Part shown: piece after piece, positions 8,764-18,042 of the stretch
Layout: every line of letters starts with the position of its first letter
Numbering within the stretch: the stretch's first letter is position 1
Assembly (NCBI GenBank): GCA_003278345.1
Contig: QCFH01000002.1
Location: forward strand, 62,001 to 126,000
From: Prochlorococcus sp. AG-363-C02
GTDB lineage: Bacteria; Cyanobacteriota; Cyanobacteriia; PCC-6307; Cyanobiaceae
DNA length: 64,000 nt
Reading direction: 5' to 3'
Notes under the pieces: generated by a model
The model's input: the letters and a program-made list of their open reading frames with translations, nothing else
Database searches by the model: none
What the model was told of the DNA's origin: nothing
Program-made: the position numbers and the translations under genes

Positions 8764-10158
8764 TCACTCATTTTCAAATTTAAATGATTGATAACTTTGA
8801 ATAGAGGCTGCCATCATAATAGGAAAGAATACCGAAGGAGTAGAAGGAAGTAATGGCATAAATAGTAATGCTAATTGTATCGATATTAATGAAATTACAA
8901 TATAATCAGCCTTTCGAAAACCTTGATAAATCAGCTTAAAATATGGCCTAAATGTCAAATAACAAAATATCAAAAATATTCCAATACCTAAATCATATAT
9001 AGCAAAATAAAACCATCCTACCGGCTTTAGAACTAACATATTTGTTTTATACAATTGAAATAGGCCTATATAGTTACCAGGTAAAAGAGAGAATCTACCT
9101 AGTACTTCTAATAAATCAGATGGAAACTGCCCGACCCAGTCACCTGGCAAGGAAAATGGCTTCGTAAGACCAACATACAGAGAAGTAAAGGCATAATAAA
9201 ATCGATTTCCAGCGGCTAGAGCTAATCCAAGGCCAAAGCCATACTTTTCTAATGCACTCAATAGTCCTAAAACCCGCTCTGCTACATTAAATAAAAGAAA
9301 ATATACTAATGGAACCACAAATATTAAGTTAAACAAAAAGAAAACAAGTGTATTTAGACTTTTTTTTATTCCTAATATAGAAAGGTTAATCTTAAAACTA
9401 AAGCATAATTTAAATAAAAAATGATATAACAATATTGTATAATAAATAATTACACTTATAGCTATTTGAGCAAATAATGTTAGAGGAAGTGATAGGTAAG
9501 ACAATATACAAGTTGCAATAAATAATAAGCAAGATATAATTCTTCTGCCTTTTCCAATTATATTATCAAAATTAGAATTAGTATAAAGGTAAAAGGCGAA
9601 TAGAAAAAGTCCAATAAATACAGATGATGACTGGGATGGCTCTGTAAAGAAATAAACTAGTCTATTGTGAGAAGTCCTAATACCATTGAGAAATATATAT
9701 ATTGTATCTGGTGAAATTGCTCCTACTAAAGCTGTTAATATAAAAAATATAAGCAATAGAATCAAACAATAAATTAGCTCTCTCCTTGTTTTTCTTTTAG
9801 AAGATAAAGCATATCTAGTTCCTATAATCTTGCCTAATGTAATTGAAGATAGTATTGGAATTGTAATCAAATACAGCGACATCAGAGAACTTATTATGCT
9901 TAAGTTGGCATAATGATGAGATGCATCAAAGGAATTAATAAAAGGAAAGATAATACATAAAATAGCAAGAAGATAGCAACCCAATAAGTCACTCTTATTA
10001 AAAAATGAATAACTCAATAAGAAAATGAATGCTGGAAAAAGACTATTTTCCCCGATCGAAGCAAAACTAATGTTTGGACAGATATAAATAGTCAACAATA
10101 CTATTATTATACCGAAAGGTATAGTGTGAGAATTATTTTTATTAAGTAGAGATTTCAT
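8764..10158 (-). CDS. O-antigen polymerase (Wzy)-like membrane protein
   Basis: The 464-residue protein is very hydrophobic with about eleven to twelve predicted helices and one larger polar loop (about residues 305-365, around GNRFYYAFTS). Wzy polymerases share such topology but little sequence, so the call rests on topology, length and location among glycosyltransferase genes. If correct, it joins lipid-linked repeat units on the outer side of the inner membrane. It shares the strand with the downstream glycosyltransferase, 26 bases away, and the pair is probably cotranscribed. The segment TEPSQSSSVFIG is typical of O-antigen ligase/polymerase-like proteins, so a ligase is also possible. 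Confidence 0.6.
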   Translation of the reverse strand: MKSLLNKNNSHTIPFGIIIVLLTIYICPNISFASIGENSLFPAFIFLLSYSFFNKSDLLGCYLLAILCIIFPFINSFDASHHYANLSIISSLMSLYLITIPILSSITLGKIIGTRYALSSKRKTRRELIYCLILLLIFFILTALVGAISPDTIYIFLNGIRTSHNRLVYFFTEPSQSSSVFIGLFLFAFYLYTNSNFDNIIGKGRRIISCLLFIATCILSYLSLPLTLFAQIAISVIIYYTILLYHFLFKLCFSFKINLSILGIKKSLNTLVFFLFNLIFVVPLVYFLLFNVAERVLGLLSALEKYGFGLGLALAAGNRFYYAFTSLYVGLTKPFSLPGDWVGQFPSDLLEVLGRFSLLPGNYIGLFQLYKTNMLVLKPVGWFYFAIYDLGIGIFLIFCYLTFRPYFKLIYQGFRKADYIVISLISIQLALLFMPLLPSTPSVFFPIMMAASIQSYQSFKFENE

Positions 10159-10225
10159 TTTCTAATATATATTATCTTTCTAATTTGATAAAAATAATAT
10201 TCAAAAATTATTTAAATTAGAGTTT

Positions 10226-10921
10226 TTAGTCTAGAGTAAGACCTGATTTATTCCATGAATCATTAAATATCATAGTTGCCTCATCAGATTTAGTTCTTTC
10301 TGAAATTTTAGAGAAGTACGGGAAAGGTAGTGTAAGTATATCAGCATCAGACATGAAAGCCTCATGAATTATTCTTGATTGTCTTATTGAACCACATAAT
10401 ATCCTTGACTTTGAATTATTTGCAATTAAATATTCTTTTAATGATGAAACATGTTCTGCCGGATCTAATCCTTCATCGCACATCTTACCCCAGAAAAAAG
10501 AGAGTATTGCTGCGCCTGATGAATGAGCTGTAGTTGCTTGTAAAAATGATGTTATGCAAGTTGCATTTACATTAATTGATTTTTCAGATGAAAGATAATG
10601 AATAGCATTTAAGTTACTATAATTAACTGGAATTTTAATAAATAACTCAATTCCTTTTGAAAATCGCTCTTTAATCTTAAGAGCTGAGTCAACTAATTCA
10701 TTGGCAGTATTTCCTACTGCTTGAATTGAAAAGGGCAAATTAGCGGCCTTAGTCTGTGCCAGCTCGTATATTGGCTGTATTGCGTCGAAGTAACTTGTAA
10801 ATCCATTTTTGCTTGCATAATCAACAACAAAGTTTACATTAGTCGTAAGCCCTGTGACGCATCCCTTTTCTATTAACTCCTTAACCTCATTAGGATCGCA
10901 GCCATCATAAAAGTACTGCAT
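10226..10921 (-). CDS. Transaldolase / fructose-6-phosphate-aldolase-type protein (TalC-like), second copy
   Basis: This second short transaldolase-family protein (231 residues) has YFYDGCDP with the early Asp, GLTTNVNFV for the Asn loop, LFIKIPVNYS with the lysine that should form the Schiff base, NVNATCITS, and SFFWGKMCDEGLDP near the end. It is only distantly similar to the first copy at 5410-6132. The usual TTNPS loop reads TTNVN here, so the substrate may differ. It is the first gene of the minus-strand run that includes the polymerase and stands back to back with the large fusion gene, sharing a 177-base promoter region. Its reaction is uncertain. Confidence 0.75.
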   Translation of the reverse strand: MQYFYDGCDPNEVKELIEKGCVTGLTTNVNFVVDYASKNGFTSYFDAIQPIYELAQTKAANLPFSIQAVGNTANELVDSALKIKERFSKGIELFIKIPVNYSNLNAIHYLSSEKSINVNATCITSFLQATTAHSSGAAILSFFWGKMCDEGLDPAEHVSSLKEYLIANNSKSRILCGSIRQSRIIHEAFMSDADILTLPFPYFSKISERTKSDEATMIFNDSWNKSGLTLD

Positions 10922-11098
10922 AAAGAATTAATTGATGTCTAGTTAAAATAATTCTACCATGCATTCCATTACAAACAATTTAATTTACAGTTTTGTTCTG
11001 CTTTACATAAAACAAAGTCTGAAGTAGAATTTAACATCGAATCTAATTTGCTATTAACTTTAGTTTTATCCTAAATATTCAATTTTTTAATCTTAAAT

Positions 11099-13282
11099 AT
11101 GATGCGCAAAGTTATTCTTATTGTTACTGCTGCAGGCCTAGGCAGAAGAATAAAAGAGTATTCATTAGAAAAATATGGAAGATATATTGACAAGCCTTTA
11201 GTTGAATTAAGAAACAAAAGTTTATTAGCTTGGTCTATAAAGCCATTTTTTCCATTAATTACATCAGGTATTTTAAAATTTTCTGATATCTATATAATAA
11301 TTAGAACTGATCAGGATGTTAATGCATTTAAAGAAGCTGCGAAATCAATAAATCCTAATGTACAAGTAATACAAATTGAAAAATTAACCAAAGGACCTGC
11401 TCATACAGCATACGAAGCATCAAAAAAGATATCTGTAATCAAATCAATAGAGGATTATTCAATAATAGTATCTGATAGCGACCATACCTTCAGATGTGAT
11501 TCATTAGTTTCATACTTTAGAGATACTAATAAAGATCGTTTTAATTCATTTTGCACATTAAATACAGTAAGCAATCCAGAGAAATGGGGTTACATTATTA
11601 GAGATGAAAATGGTTTTTTCTTATCTGGTGAAAAAGATATTTCTAATAGAAAATCAAATGATGCTGAAAAAGCAGAATTTTTAATAGGTTGCTATATATA
11701 TCACGATTTATCAACCCTTGGAATGGGGTTAAAAGAATTTGAATCTTCTATACATAATAATAAGGAGTCACACCATAGCATAGTACTTTCACTGCTAAGT
11801 AGAAAATTTAATGTAGACACAATTAAGTCTAATTGGGGAATGGGACTAGGCACACCTCTTCAATTAGAAAATGCTGAAAACTCTATAATTAGTTATGAGG
11901 GTAATAGAGAGCCCCCTACTTATATAATAGATATTGATGGGGTTATTTTTAAACATGATGCTGGAAAATTCTCAAATACTGGAGATTTTAAAGAAAATCC
12001 AAGTTCTATTCTTGATAATTTACAGACTATAAATAAATTATACAAAGAAGGTTCTACTATAATTCTTTGCTCTAGCAGGCCAGAATCAAGCTATGAAAAG
12101 ACTAATCAGGATTTAATAAATTTAGGGCTCAATTATAACAAGCTCATTCTAGGAGCAACTTCTGGTATTAGATATTTAATAAATGATCGAAAGCCATCTA
12201 ATTTAGCACTTAATACAGCAATATCCATTAACACAATTAGAGATGAAAAATTAGATATTGATAAGAATGGCAAAATTGATTTTATTAAAGATTGTAGTAA
12301 AGGTTCTGGTGCTTCCACACTAATACTTAGAGATCAAACTAATAACCATACCTTTGTAAGGAAGTGGACTTCATCATCTAATGAAGCAGTAACTAAAACC
12401 CTATATAGGCAATTCTCTTACTTACGATTGATGTCTAAATATGTAGATTATGCAGTACCCGATATTTTAGATTGGGGTTTTAGTTCAAGAGGTATATCCT
12501 ACTACGATATGAGTTACATAGATGGTCCTCCATTGTCTTTCGATATGTTGAACAATTCGAATATTAGTATTTCTAATTTATGCAATATACTTTCTTCTTT
12601 ATATGAATCTAGTAGCAAAAACTCTTCTTTTAAATCATATAGGAATCTCTTAAATAGTATTACTCACGAGAGGCTTAATCCTACAATTTACCAATGCCGT
12701 GAAACTCTCTCTGATACATTTAAACTATACGAGCCAATTCTTCCAGATGATTTTATTTACAAATTAATTAGAGGGGTAGAGCGAATTACTGAAGACAACG
12801 AATTATGGATATCACATAAACCTAGTCTCATACATGGAGATTTAACCTTTGAGAATATCTTCATGGTGAATTCTTCCCTTTTTCTTATAGATCCCTTAGG
12901 CTCTACTATGGACGTTCACATGAATGGTTCTATGCAGCAATGTACTAGTCCTATTTTTGATTTAGGAAAGTTATTTCAGAGTATAATTTCACAATATGAA
13001 CAATGGGCTTATTTAGATTTAAATGCTATAGATATTTATATTAGGAATTTCTCTGTAGCTGAAGAAAAAATCAAGATAAGTGAGTCTCTGAATTCTATAA
13101 ATGAAATTACTACTTTCTTTAATCAATATATTAATGGCAATATAATAAAAGATGGATTATTTTCTTTAGCACAAATTCTAATTAGAGTTAGTCCTTATAG
13201 AGTCAGAGCCAAATATCATCATTCTGCGCTTATATGTTTATTAAAAGCCTATTCAATAATTGAATATTTAGAAGAATGTTAA
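11099..13282 (+). CDS. Three-domain fusion: nucleotidyltransferase, HAD-like domain, APH-type phosphotransferase
   Basis: The 727-residue protein has three parts. Residues 1-245 form a nucleotidyltransferase (TAAGLGRRI, DKPLVEL, and the metal site VSDSDHTF). Residues 278-375 form a HAD-like domain: IIDIDGVIF, CSSRPE and YLINDRKP supply the Asp, Ser/Arg and final Asp motifs. Residues 400-727 form an aminoglycoside-phosphotransferase/choline-kinase-like domain with the Brenner motif LIHGDLTFENIF and LIDPLGS. Together they could phosphorylate, dephosphorylate and nucleotidylate one small molecule, for example an unusual sugar; this is inference. The same domains occur as two separate genes at 32,687-34,627. 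It is transcribed alone, divergently from the second talC-like gene. The start MMRK could also be the second ATG. Confidence 0.8.
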   Translation: MMRKVILIVTAAGLGRRIKEYSLEKYGRYIDKPLVELRNKSLLAWSIKPFFPLITSGILKFSDIYIIIRTDQDVNAFKEAAKSINPNVQVIQIEKLTKGPAHTAYEASKKISVIKSIEDYSIIVSDSDHTFRCDSLVSYFRDTNKDRFNSFCTLNTVSNPEKWGYIIRDENGFFLSGEKDISNRKSNDAEKAEFLIGCYIYHDLSTLGMGLKEFESSIHNNKESHHSIVLSLLSRKFNVDTIKSNWGMGLGTPLQLENAENSIISYEGNREPPTYIIDIDGVIFKHDAGKFSNTGDFKENPSSILDNLQTINKLYKEGSTIILCSSRPESSYEKTNQDLINLGLNYNKLILGATSGIRYLINDRKPSNLALNTAISINTIRDEKLDIDKNGKIDFIKDCSKGSGASTLILRDQTNNHTFVRKWTSSSNEAVTKTLYRQFSYLRLMSKYVDYAVPDILDWGFSSRGISYYDMSYIDGPPLSFDMLNNSNISISNLCNILSSLYESSSKNSSFKSYRNLLNSITHERLNPTIYQCRETLSDTFKLYEPILPDDFIYKLIRGVERITEDNELWISHKPSLIHGDLTFENIFMVNSSLFLIDPLGSTMDVHMNGSMQQCTSPIFDLGKLFQSIISQYEQWAYLDLNAIDIYIRNFSVAEEKIKISESLNSINEITTFFNQYINGNIIKDGLFSLAQILIRVSPYRVRAKYHHSALICLLKAYSIIEYLEEC

Positions 13283-13355
13283 ATTACAATTATTTAGGAT
13301 ATATATTAATAAGGACAATATATTCTTAACTATAAAAGAACATATGAATGTCTAT

Positions 13356-15182
13356 TTATTCTTTTGATTCTTTAGATAAACTTGGTAGTATATCTAAGGG
13401 TTTACCTATTTTAGCCAGCTTACCTTTTTTAATATAAATAATTCTATCGCAATTTGATAAAGTACTTATTCTATGAGCAATCATTATTATCGTTAGATTA
13501 TCATCAAGATTATAAATAGAATCCATTACTTGTTTTTCAAAAGCATCATCAAGTGCACTAGTAGCTTCATCTAGAATTAAAAGTTTTGATTGCTTATACA
13601 GTGCTCTTGCTATACCAATTCGTTGTTTCTGCCCTCCACTTATCCTTAAACCCCTTTCTCCTATATATGAATTATAGCCGCCTAATGTGTTCTCTATAAA
13701 ATCATCTATTTTAGCTTTTCTAGCAGAATCCTTTACCTTACTTATATCTATATTATTTGTATTTATTCCAAATGCGATGTTCTCAGCAACTGTAGTATCA
13801 GCCAAATAAATATCCTGGGGTATATGTGCAATCAAACTCCTCCATGATTTAAGTAAGGAATAATTAACACCTTCATATATATTCATTTGATCTATTAGAA
13901 TTTTTCCATCTGTAGGTTCCAATAACCCCATAAGAATATCTATCAATGTAGTTTTACCGCTGCCTGTTTCACCAACTATTCCTATACATTCTCCTTTTTT
14001 AATATTAAGGGAGATATTATTAATTACTGGTTCAATCTTATTTTTATATTTAAATGTTAGATTAACAATATTAATATTATCATTAAATTCTATATATTTA
14101 TTATATTTATGATTTGAATTAATAGGTTGATCAAGCATCTTCTGGACATCAACTACTGATGCAGTGAGTGCTTTAATTGAAGCCCATGATGAATATACTT
14201 GTTGCATTGCTGGTAATAGTCTTTGGGCCCCAAGAGCTATAGCTCCTAAGAGTGGGATTATGTTAGCTCTTGTAGAAGATATATTCACTAAGAAATACGC
14301 AAAAGATGCAATCAGTACAAGTCCAAGTGCCTCAAAAGCATATCTAGGCACTTGCTGTAAACTTTCACTCTCTGCTTGCTTCTGACGTTTAGGTATATCT
14401 ATTTTCCGAAATACATTTATATAGTTTTCTTGACTGTCATCAAGTATTATATCCCTTATTCCACCTAATCCTTCTTGCAAAGTTTTTAACTGCAATTTCA
14501 TCGACTGCGCTATATATTTACTATTAGAATACAATTTTCGTTTAGCGGTTAAAGCTAAAACTAGATAAGCTATACCAAATATACCTGCTGAAATAATGGC
14601 TATTTGCCAATTAGTTATTAATAATGTAATAAGTATTGCTATTGAAATAAATGATGAAGCAATTAATTGCAAAGTGAAATTAATAACACATACTGAAAGA
14701 TCAGTTTGTGTTGTTATAGCAGTTATAACAGAACTACTATTTCTATCTATATGAACGCTATAGGGTTGATTTAATGTTCTTTTATATGACTCTATACTTA
14801 TATCACTGCCTATAGCAGCAGCTAGCATATGGTTCAATCTTATATTGCATAGTCTTATAAAAGCAGCAGTAATAGCAGTCAAGCCAAATATCAATGTTAC
14901 TGGTAAAAAAAGCCCTTCTGCTGTATCTATACCAATAGCACTTGAAATTTTTTTTATTACTTCAATATTCCATAAGACATCTGTATCTGTAAGAACAGCA
15001 AGAAATGGAATTACAGATGCTAATGAGAACACTTCTGCCAAGGCACTTAGAAGCATTATCAGCAAAAGTGCAAGAAGTTGGATTTTTCTTTTCTTCCTCA
15101 GATGTTTCCACAGTCCAAACAAAACCTTTATAGTACTTAGTTCTTTATTACTATTCGATCTTTTTTTATTTACATTAAGCAT
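13356..15182 (-). CDS. ABC exporter half-transporter (MsbA/PglK-like), possible lipid-linked glycan flippase
   Basis: The 608-residue protein fuses six membrane helices (about residues 30-330) to an ATPase domain. The ATPase has Walker A GETGSGKTTL near 408, the Q-loop region IPQDIYL, signature ISGGQKQR, Walker B LLILDEATSALD and switch AHR. It is of the type I exporter kind (MsbA, PglK). No Wzx flippase was recognised in the window, so this may flip the polyprenyl-linked repeat unit, as PglK does in Campylobacter; that is inference. It converges on the three-domain fusion gene and is the only gene on its strand here. Confidence 0.85.
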   Translation of the reverse strand: MLNVNKKRSNSNKELSTIKVLFGLWKHLRKKRKIQLLALLLIMLLSALAEVFSLASVIPFLAVLTDTDVLWNIEVIKKISSAIGIDTAEGLFLPVTLIFGLTAITAAFIRLCNIRLNHMLAAAIGSDISIESYKRTLNQPYSVHIDRNSSSVITAITTQTDLSVCVINFTLQLIASSFISIAILITLLITNWQIAIISAGIFGIAYLVLALTAKRKLYSNSKYIAQSMKLQLKTLQEGLGGIRDIILDDSQENYINVFRKIDIPKRQKQAESESLQQVPRYAFEALGLVLIASFAYFLVNISSTRANIIPLLGAIALGAQRLLPAMQQVYSSWASIKALTASVVDVQKMLDQPINSNHKYNKYIEFNDNINIVNLTFKYKNKIEPVINNISLNIKKGECIGIVGETGSGKTTLIDILMGLLEPTDGKILIDQMNIYEGVNYSLLKSWRSLIAHIPQDIYLADTTVAENIAFGINTNNIDISKVKDSARKAKIDDFIENTLGGYNSYIGERGLRISGGQKQRIGIARALYKQSKLLILDEATSALDDAFEKQVMDSIYNLDDNLTIIMIAHRISTLSNCDRIIYIKKGKLAKIGKPLDILPSLSKESKE

Positions 15183-15573
15183 TTGTTTTTATAGTCAATA
15201 ATAATCTTTTTTAGTATAGAGAGTAATTTAAGAAATGATACAACTTTAATAACTATTTTTGAATATACTTGGTTGTTACTCTTTAAGAGTTACTCTAAAT
15301 AGAGTTGGAACTCTTTCTAAATATTTCAAGAAACAAATGCGGCTCAAATTTTCCATCAGATCAAATATTTACTCTTAATCATTTTCTTTAAGATTATATA
15401 TTAAAAATATTACATAATAAATCTATAAATTTTGATTTTAAATTTACTTCTAACAGCTTTTTCATCACTGCAATTCAATCACTTATGCTCACGTCAAAAA
15501 ATACTCTTATAATAAGTCGTTAAGGATATATAAAAAAGATTTATTAAACTGATAGTATTAAGTTTATAAAAAT
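15183..15573. other. Gene-free divergent intergenic region with a cluster of ACTCT/AGAGT repeats
   Basis: This 391-base AT-rich region lies between the divergently transcribed ABC exporter and carbamoyltransferase genes. No credible ORF was seen. It holds the repeat cluster described separately at 15,278-15,316, and is where both promoters should sit. No clear -35/-10 pair could be assigned by eye. Confidence 0.5.
15278..15316. repeat. Cluster of inverted ACTCT/AGAGT repeats
   Basis: Two perfect dyads stand side by side: ACTCTTTAAGAGT at 15,278-15,290 (six-base arms, one-base centre) and ACTCTAAATAGAGT at 15,292-15,305 (six-base arms, two-base centre). A further ACTCT half site follows at 15,310-15,314. 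Spacing between the first bases of successive units is about 14 to 18 bases. They could be operator sites for a dimeric regulator of one or both flanking genes; no function is known. Confidence 0.5.
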
Positions 15574-17454
15574 TTGAACGCAACAGTCTTGAATAATAGA
15601 AGGATTATTGGATTTTCTGCCTATTACCATGATAGTGCTGTAGCATTAATTTCTAATGGCGAAATAATATCAGCAGTTCAAGAAGAACGATTCACTCGCA
15701 AGAAGCATGATTCCAGCTTCCCAGCAAATGCTCTAAAATACTGCCTAAATAATAGCAATTTAACATTAAAAGATATTGATTATATTGTTTACTATGAAAA
15801 ACCTCTTTTAACCTTTGAAAGACTACTGGAAACCTATTTAGGTGCAGCACCAAGAGGTGGTAGATCCTTTATAGCAGCAATGCAAGTATGGCTAAAAGAA
15901 AAATTATTTTTAAAGTCTGAAATAAAAAATAAACTTATCAAAGTTCATAGAGAAATAACAAATACCTATGAAGAATCTTTTACCTTGCCAATACTACTTT
16001 TCTCTGAACATCATCAATCTCATGCTTCTGCAGCCTTTTATCCAAGTCCTTTTAAAGAAGCAGTTGTGCTTTGCATGGATGGAGTTGGAGAGTGGGCAAC
16101 AACTTCTGCATGGATTGGTAAAAACAATGAAATCAAACCTCTTTGGGAAATTAGTTTTCCTCATTCTCTAGGACTTCTATATTCAGCATTTACTTATTAC
16201 TGCGGATTTAAAGTAAATTCTGGTGAATACAAATTAATGGGGCTTGCTCCTTACGGAAAGCCAAATTATGTACAAGAAATTAAAGAAAATCTAATTGAAA
16301 TTAAAGATGATGGAACGTTCAGATTAGATATTAGTTATTTTAAATTTCATCGTGGATTCCGTATGACTAGTCGGAAATTTCATAAACTTTTTGGATCACC
16401 CCCACGAGAGAGTGAGTCAGAGCTAACTCAATTTCATATGGATTTGGCAGCCTCAATTCAAGTGGTAACAGAAGAGATAGTAATAAAACTAGCAAGGTCT
16501 CTTAAAAAAGAAACAGGACTAAACAACCTTTGTCTAGCGGGAGGTGTTGCACTTAACTGTGTTGCAAATGGAAAGTTACTTCAAAAGAACATATTTGAAG
16601 ATATCTGGATTCAACCTGCTAGTGGAGATGCAGGTTCTGCTTTAGGGGCAGCACTTATTGGTTGGCATCAACATCTAAACATGTCTAGAGAAATAAATCC
16701 TGAAGATTCAATGAAAGGGACTTATCTTGGTTGCAAGTTTTCCAATAAAGAAATTATTAGTTATTTAAGAAAAATCAATGCTACTTTTGAAGAATTAGAG
16801 GATGAAGAACTTTTTGAAAAAATTGCTCAAATTCTTGATCAGGGTAAAGTTATTGGTTGGTTTAATGGAGCTATGGAATTTGGTCCTAGAGCTTTAGGGG
16901 CTAGGTCTATCATTGGAGATCCTCGTAATAAAGAAATGCAGAGTGTAATGAATCTCAAGATTAAATATAGGGAGAGTTTCCGTCCTTTTGCACCATCAAT
17001 TTTAGAAGAAGATGTTGCTAATCAGTTTGAAATGAATAGCAAAAGTCCTTACATGTTGCTGGTTTCGCCTGTTAAGAAGGAACTTTGCAAAGAAATGACA
17101 ACAGAGCAACAAAAACTTTTTGGAATTGAAAAATTAAATCTAATTAGGTCATCACTTCCTGCCATTACTCATGTTGACTATTCTGCAAGAGTTCAAACAG
17201 TCAGTAAAAAAACTAATCCTCGCTATCACAAATTAATTAGTGCCTTTAAAAAGAAGACTGGTTGTCCTTCGATTGTAAACACTTCATTCAACGTTAGAGG
17301 AGAACCAATTGTTTGCAATCCACAAGATGCCTATCGCTGCTTTATGAGAACTGAGATGGATGTGCTTGTTCTTCAAAACCAAATTCTGTACAAGAATGAA
17401 CAACCTGCATCCGAGAAAGATGAGAATTGGAAACAGGAGTTTGAATTGGATTGA
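15574..17454 (+). CDS. Carbamoyltransferase, NodU/CmcH family
   Basis: The 626-residue protein has the N-terminal Kae1-like domain with GFSAYYHDSAVAL, EERFTRKKHD, EHHQSHASAAF (metal-binding histidines), CMDGVGEWAT, and SGEYKLMGLAPYG. The C-terminal YrdC-like carbamoyltransferase domain has GPRALGARSI and PFAPSI. The family transfers a carbamoyl group from carbamoyl phosphate, using ATP, to a hydroxyl of a sugar or natural product. The start is TTG at 15,574 or the in-frame TTG at 15,589. The stop overlaps the next start (TGATG). The two small proteins that follow match the SxtI-SxtJ-SxtK order of the saxitoxin cluster, which also occurs in surface-glycan loci. The target here is probably a sugar. 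Confidence 0.88.
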   Translation: MNATVLNNRRIIGFSAYYHDSAVALISNGEIISAVQEERFTRKKHDSSFPANALKYCLNNSNLTLKDIDYIVYYEKPLLTFERLLETYLGAAPRGGRSFIAAMQVWLKEKLFLKSEIKNKLIKVHREITNTYEESFTLPILLFSEHHQSHASAAFYPSPFKEAVVLCMDGVGEWATTSAWIGKNNEIKPLWEISFPHSLGLLYSAFTYYCGFKVNSGEYKLMGLAPYGKPNYVQEIKENLIEIKDDGTFRLDISYFKFHRGFRMTSRKFHKLFGSPPRESESELTQFHMDLAASIQVVTEEIVIKLARSLKKETGLNNLCLAGGVALNCVANGKLLQKNIFEDIWIQPASGDAGSALGAALIGWHQHLNMSREINPEDSMKGTYLGCKFSNKEIISYLRKINATFEELEDEELFEKIAQILDQGKVIGWFNGAMEFGPRALGARSIIGDPRNKEMQSVMNLKIKYRESFRPFAPSILEEDVANQFEMNSKSPYMLLVSPVKKELCKEMTTEQQKLFGIEKLNLIRSSLPAITHVDYSARVQTVSKKTNPRYHKLISAFKKKTGCPSIVNTSFNVRGEPIVCNPQDAYRCFMRTEMDVLVLQNQILYKNEQPASEKDENWKQEFELD

Positions 17455-17849
17455 TGTTACAAATCTCTGTCTCAAAAAAACAACTTCGTGAATTTGGATT
17501 GCTGATTGGATTTGGATTTCCAATTCTTCTTGGATGGCTATTTCCATTAATCATTGGCCATCATTTTAGGATCTGGACTCTATGGGTGGGATTACCATCA
17601 TTGTTGCTAGGTATTTTTAAACCATATATACTTTTCTATCCATATAAAGGGTGGATGGCACTTGGGCATACTCTTGGATGGATTAATAGTCGTATAATCC
17701 TTGGATTAGTTTTCATTGTTGTTCTCCAGCCTATTGCTTTAATTATGAGGTTTTTTGGATACGACCCCCTAAAAAGAAAGAAAGTAAATCTAAAGTCTTA
17801 TAGAGAAAACAATTCAAATCACAAAACTGACTTAACAAAGATTTTTTAG
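17454..17849 (+). CDS. SxtJ-family small membrane protein
   Basis: The 131-residue protein has hydrophobic segments at about residues 11-30, 35-55 and 75-100 and the polar tail FFGYDPLKRKK. This is the length and layout of SxtJ, a protein of unknown role found next to NodU-type carbamoyltransferases. The ATG at 17,454 overlaps the upstream stop codon by one base, so the two are translationally coupled; a TTG at 17,451 is less likely. It probably lies in the inner membrane and may help the carbamoyltransferase act on a lipid-linked substrate, which is inference. Confidence 0.75.
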   Translation: MLQISVSKKQLREFGLLIGFGFPILLGWLFPLIIGHHFRIWTLWVGLPSLLLGIFKPYILFYPYKGWMALGHTLGWINSRIILGLVFIVVLQPIALIMRFFGYDPLKRKKVNLKSYRENNSNHKTDLTKIF

Positions 17850-17850
17850 T

Positions 17851-18012
17851 ATGGAAGCATTTATTGAGTTAATCAAAGACATATGGGACTTCCTAAGAGT
17901 TCGTAAAAAGTATTGGTTAGCACCTTTAATTATAACGATTGTTTTAATGGGTGCTTTAATCTTATTTACCCAAGGTTCCGTTGTTGCACCATTTATATAT
18001 ACTATCTTTTAA
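17851..18012 (+). CDS. SxtK-like (DUF5989-type) single-helix protein
   Basis: This 53-residue protein starts with the ATG at 17,851, one base after the previous stop. It reads MEAFIELIKDIWDFLRVRKK, then one strongly hydrophobic helix (about residues 21-47), and ends VAPFIYTIF. Short proteins of this design follow SxtJ homologues behind NodU-family carbamoyltransferases (DUF5989, SxtK). It completes the trio. Its function is unknown; it is likely an inner-membrane partner of the SxtJ-like protein. Confidence 0.75.
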   Translation: MEAFIELIKDIWDFLRVRKKYWLAPLIITIVLMGALILFTQGSVVAPFIYTIF

Positions 18013-18042
18013 GTGTTAATAATGCATAAAAGCATAGCTAAG

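Noticed and set aside
12133-12318. Antisense frames inside large genes (also near 14,845, 38,343, 42,010 and 62,254)
   Set aside because: They run opposite strongly supported coding regions and have no family features.
11099-13282. Methyl phosphoramidate or phosphocholine pathway as an explanation for the NTase-HAD-APH sets
   Set aside because: No glutamine-kinase, amidase or Lic-type transferase is seen next to either set, so the specific pathway is not supported.
15574-18012. Saxitoxin biosynthesis
   Set aside because: Only the carbamoyltransferase trio is shared. The polyketide-like and tailoring genes of that pathway are absent, and the trio lies among glycan genes.
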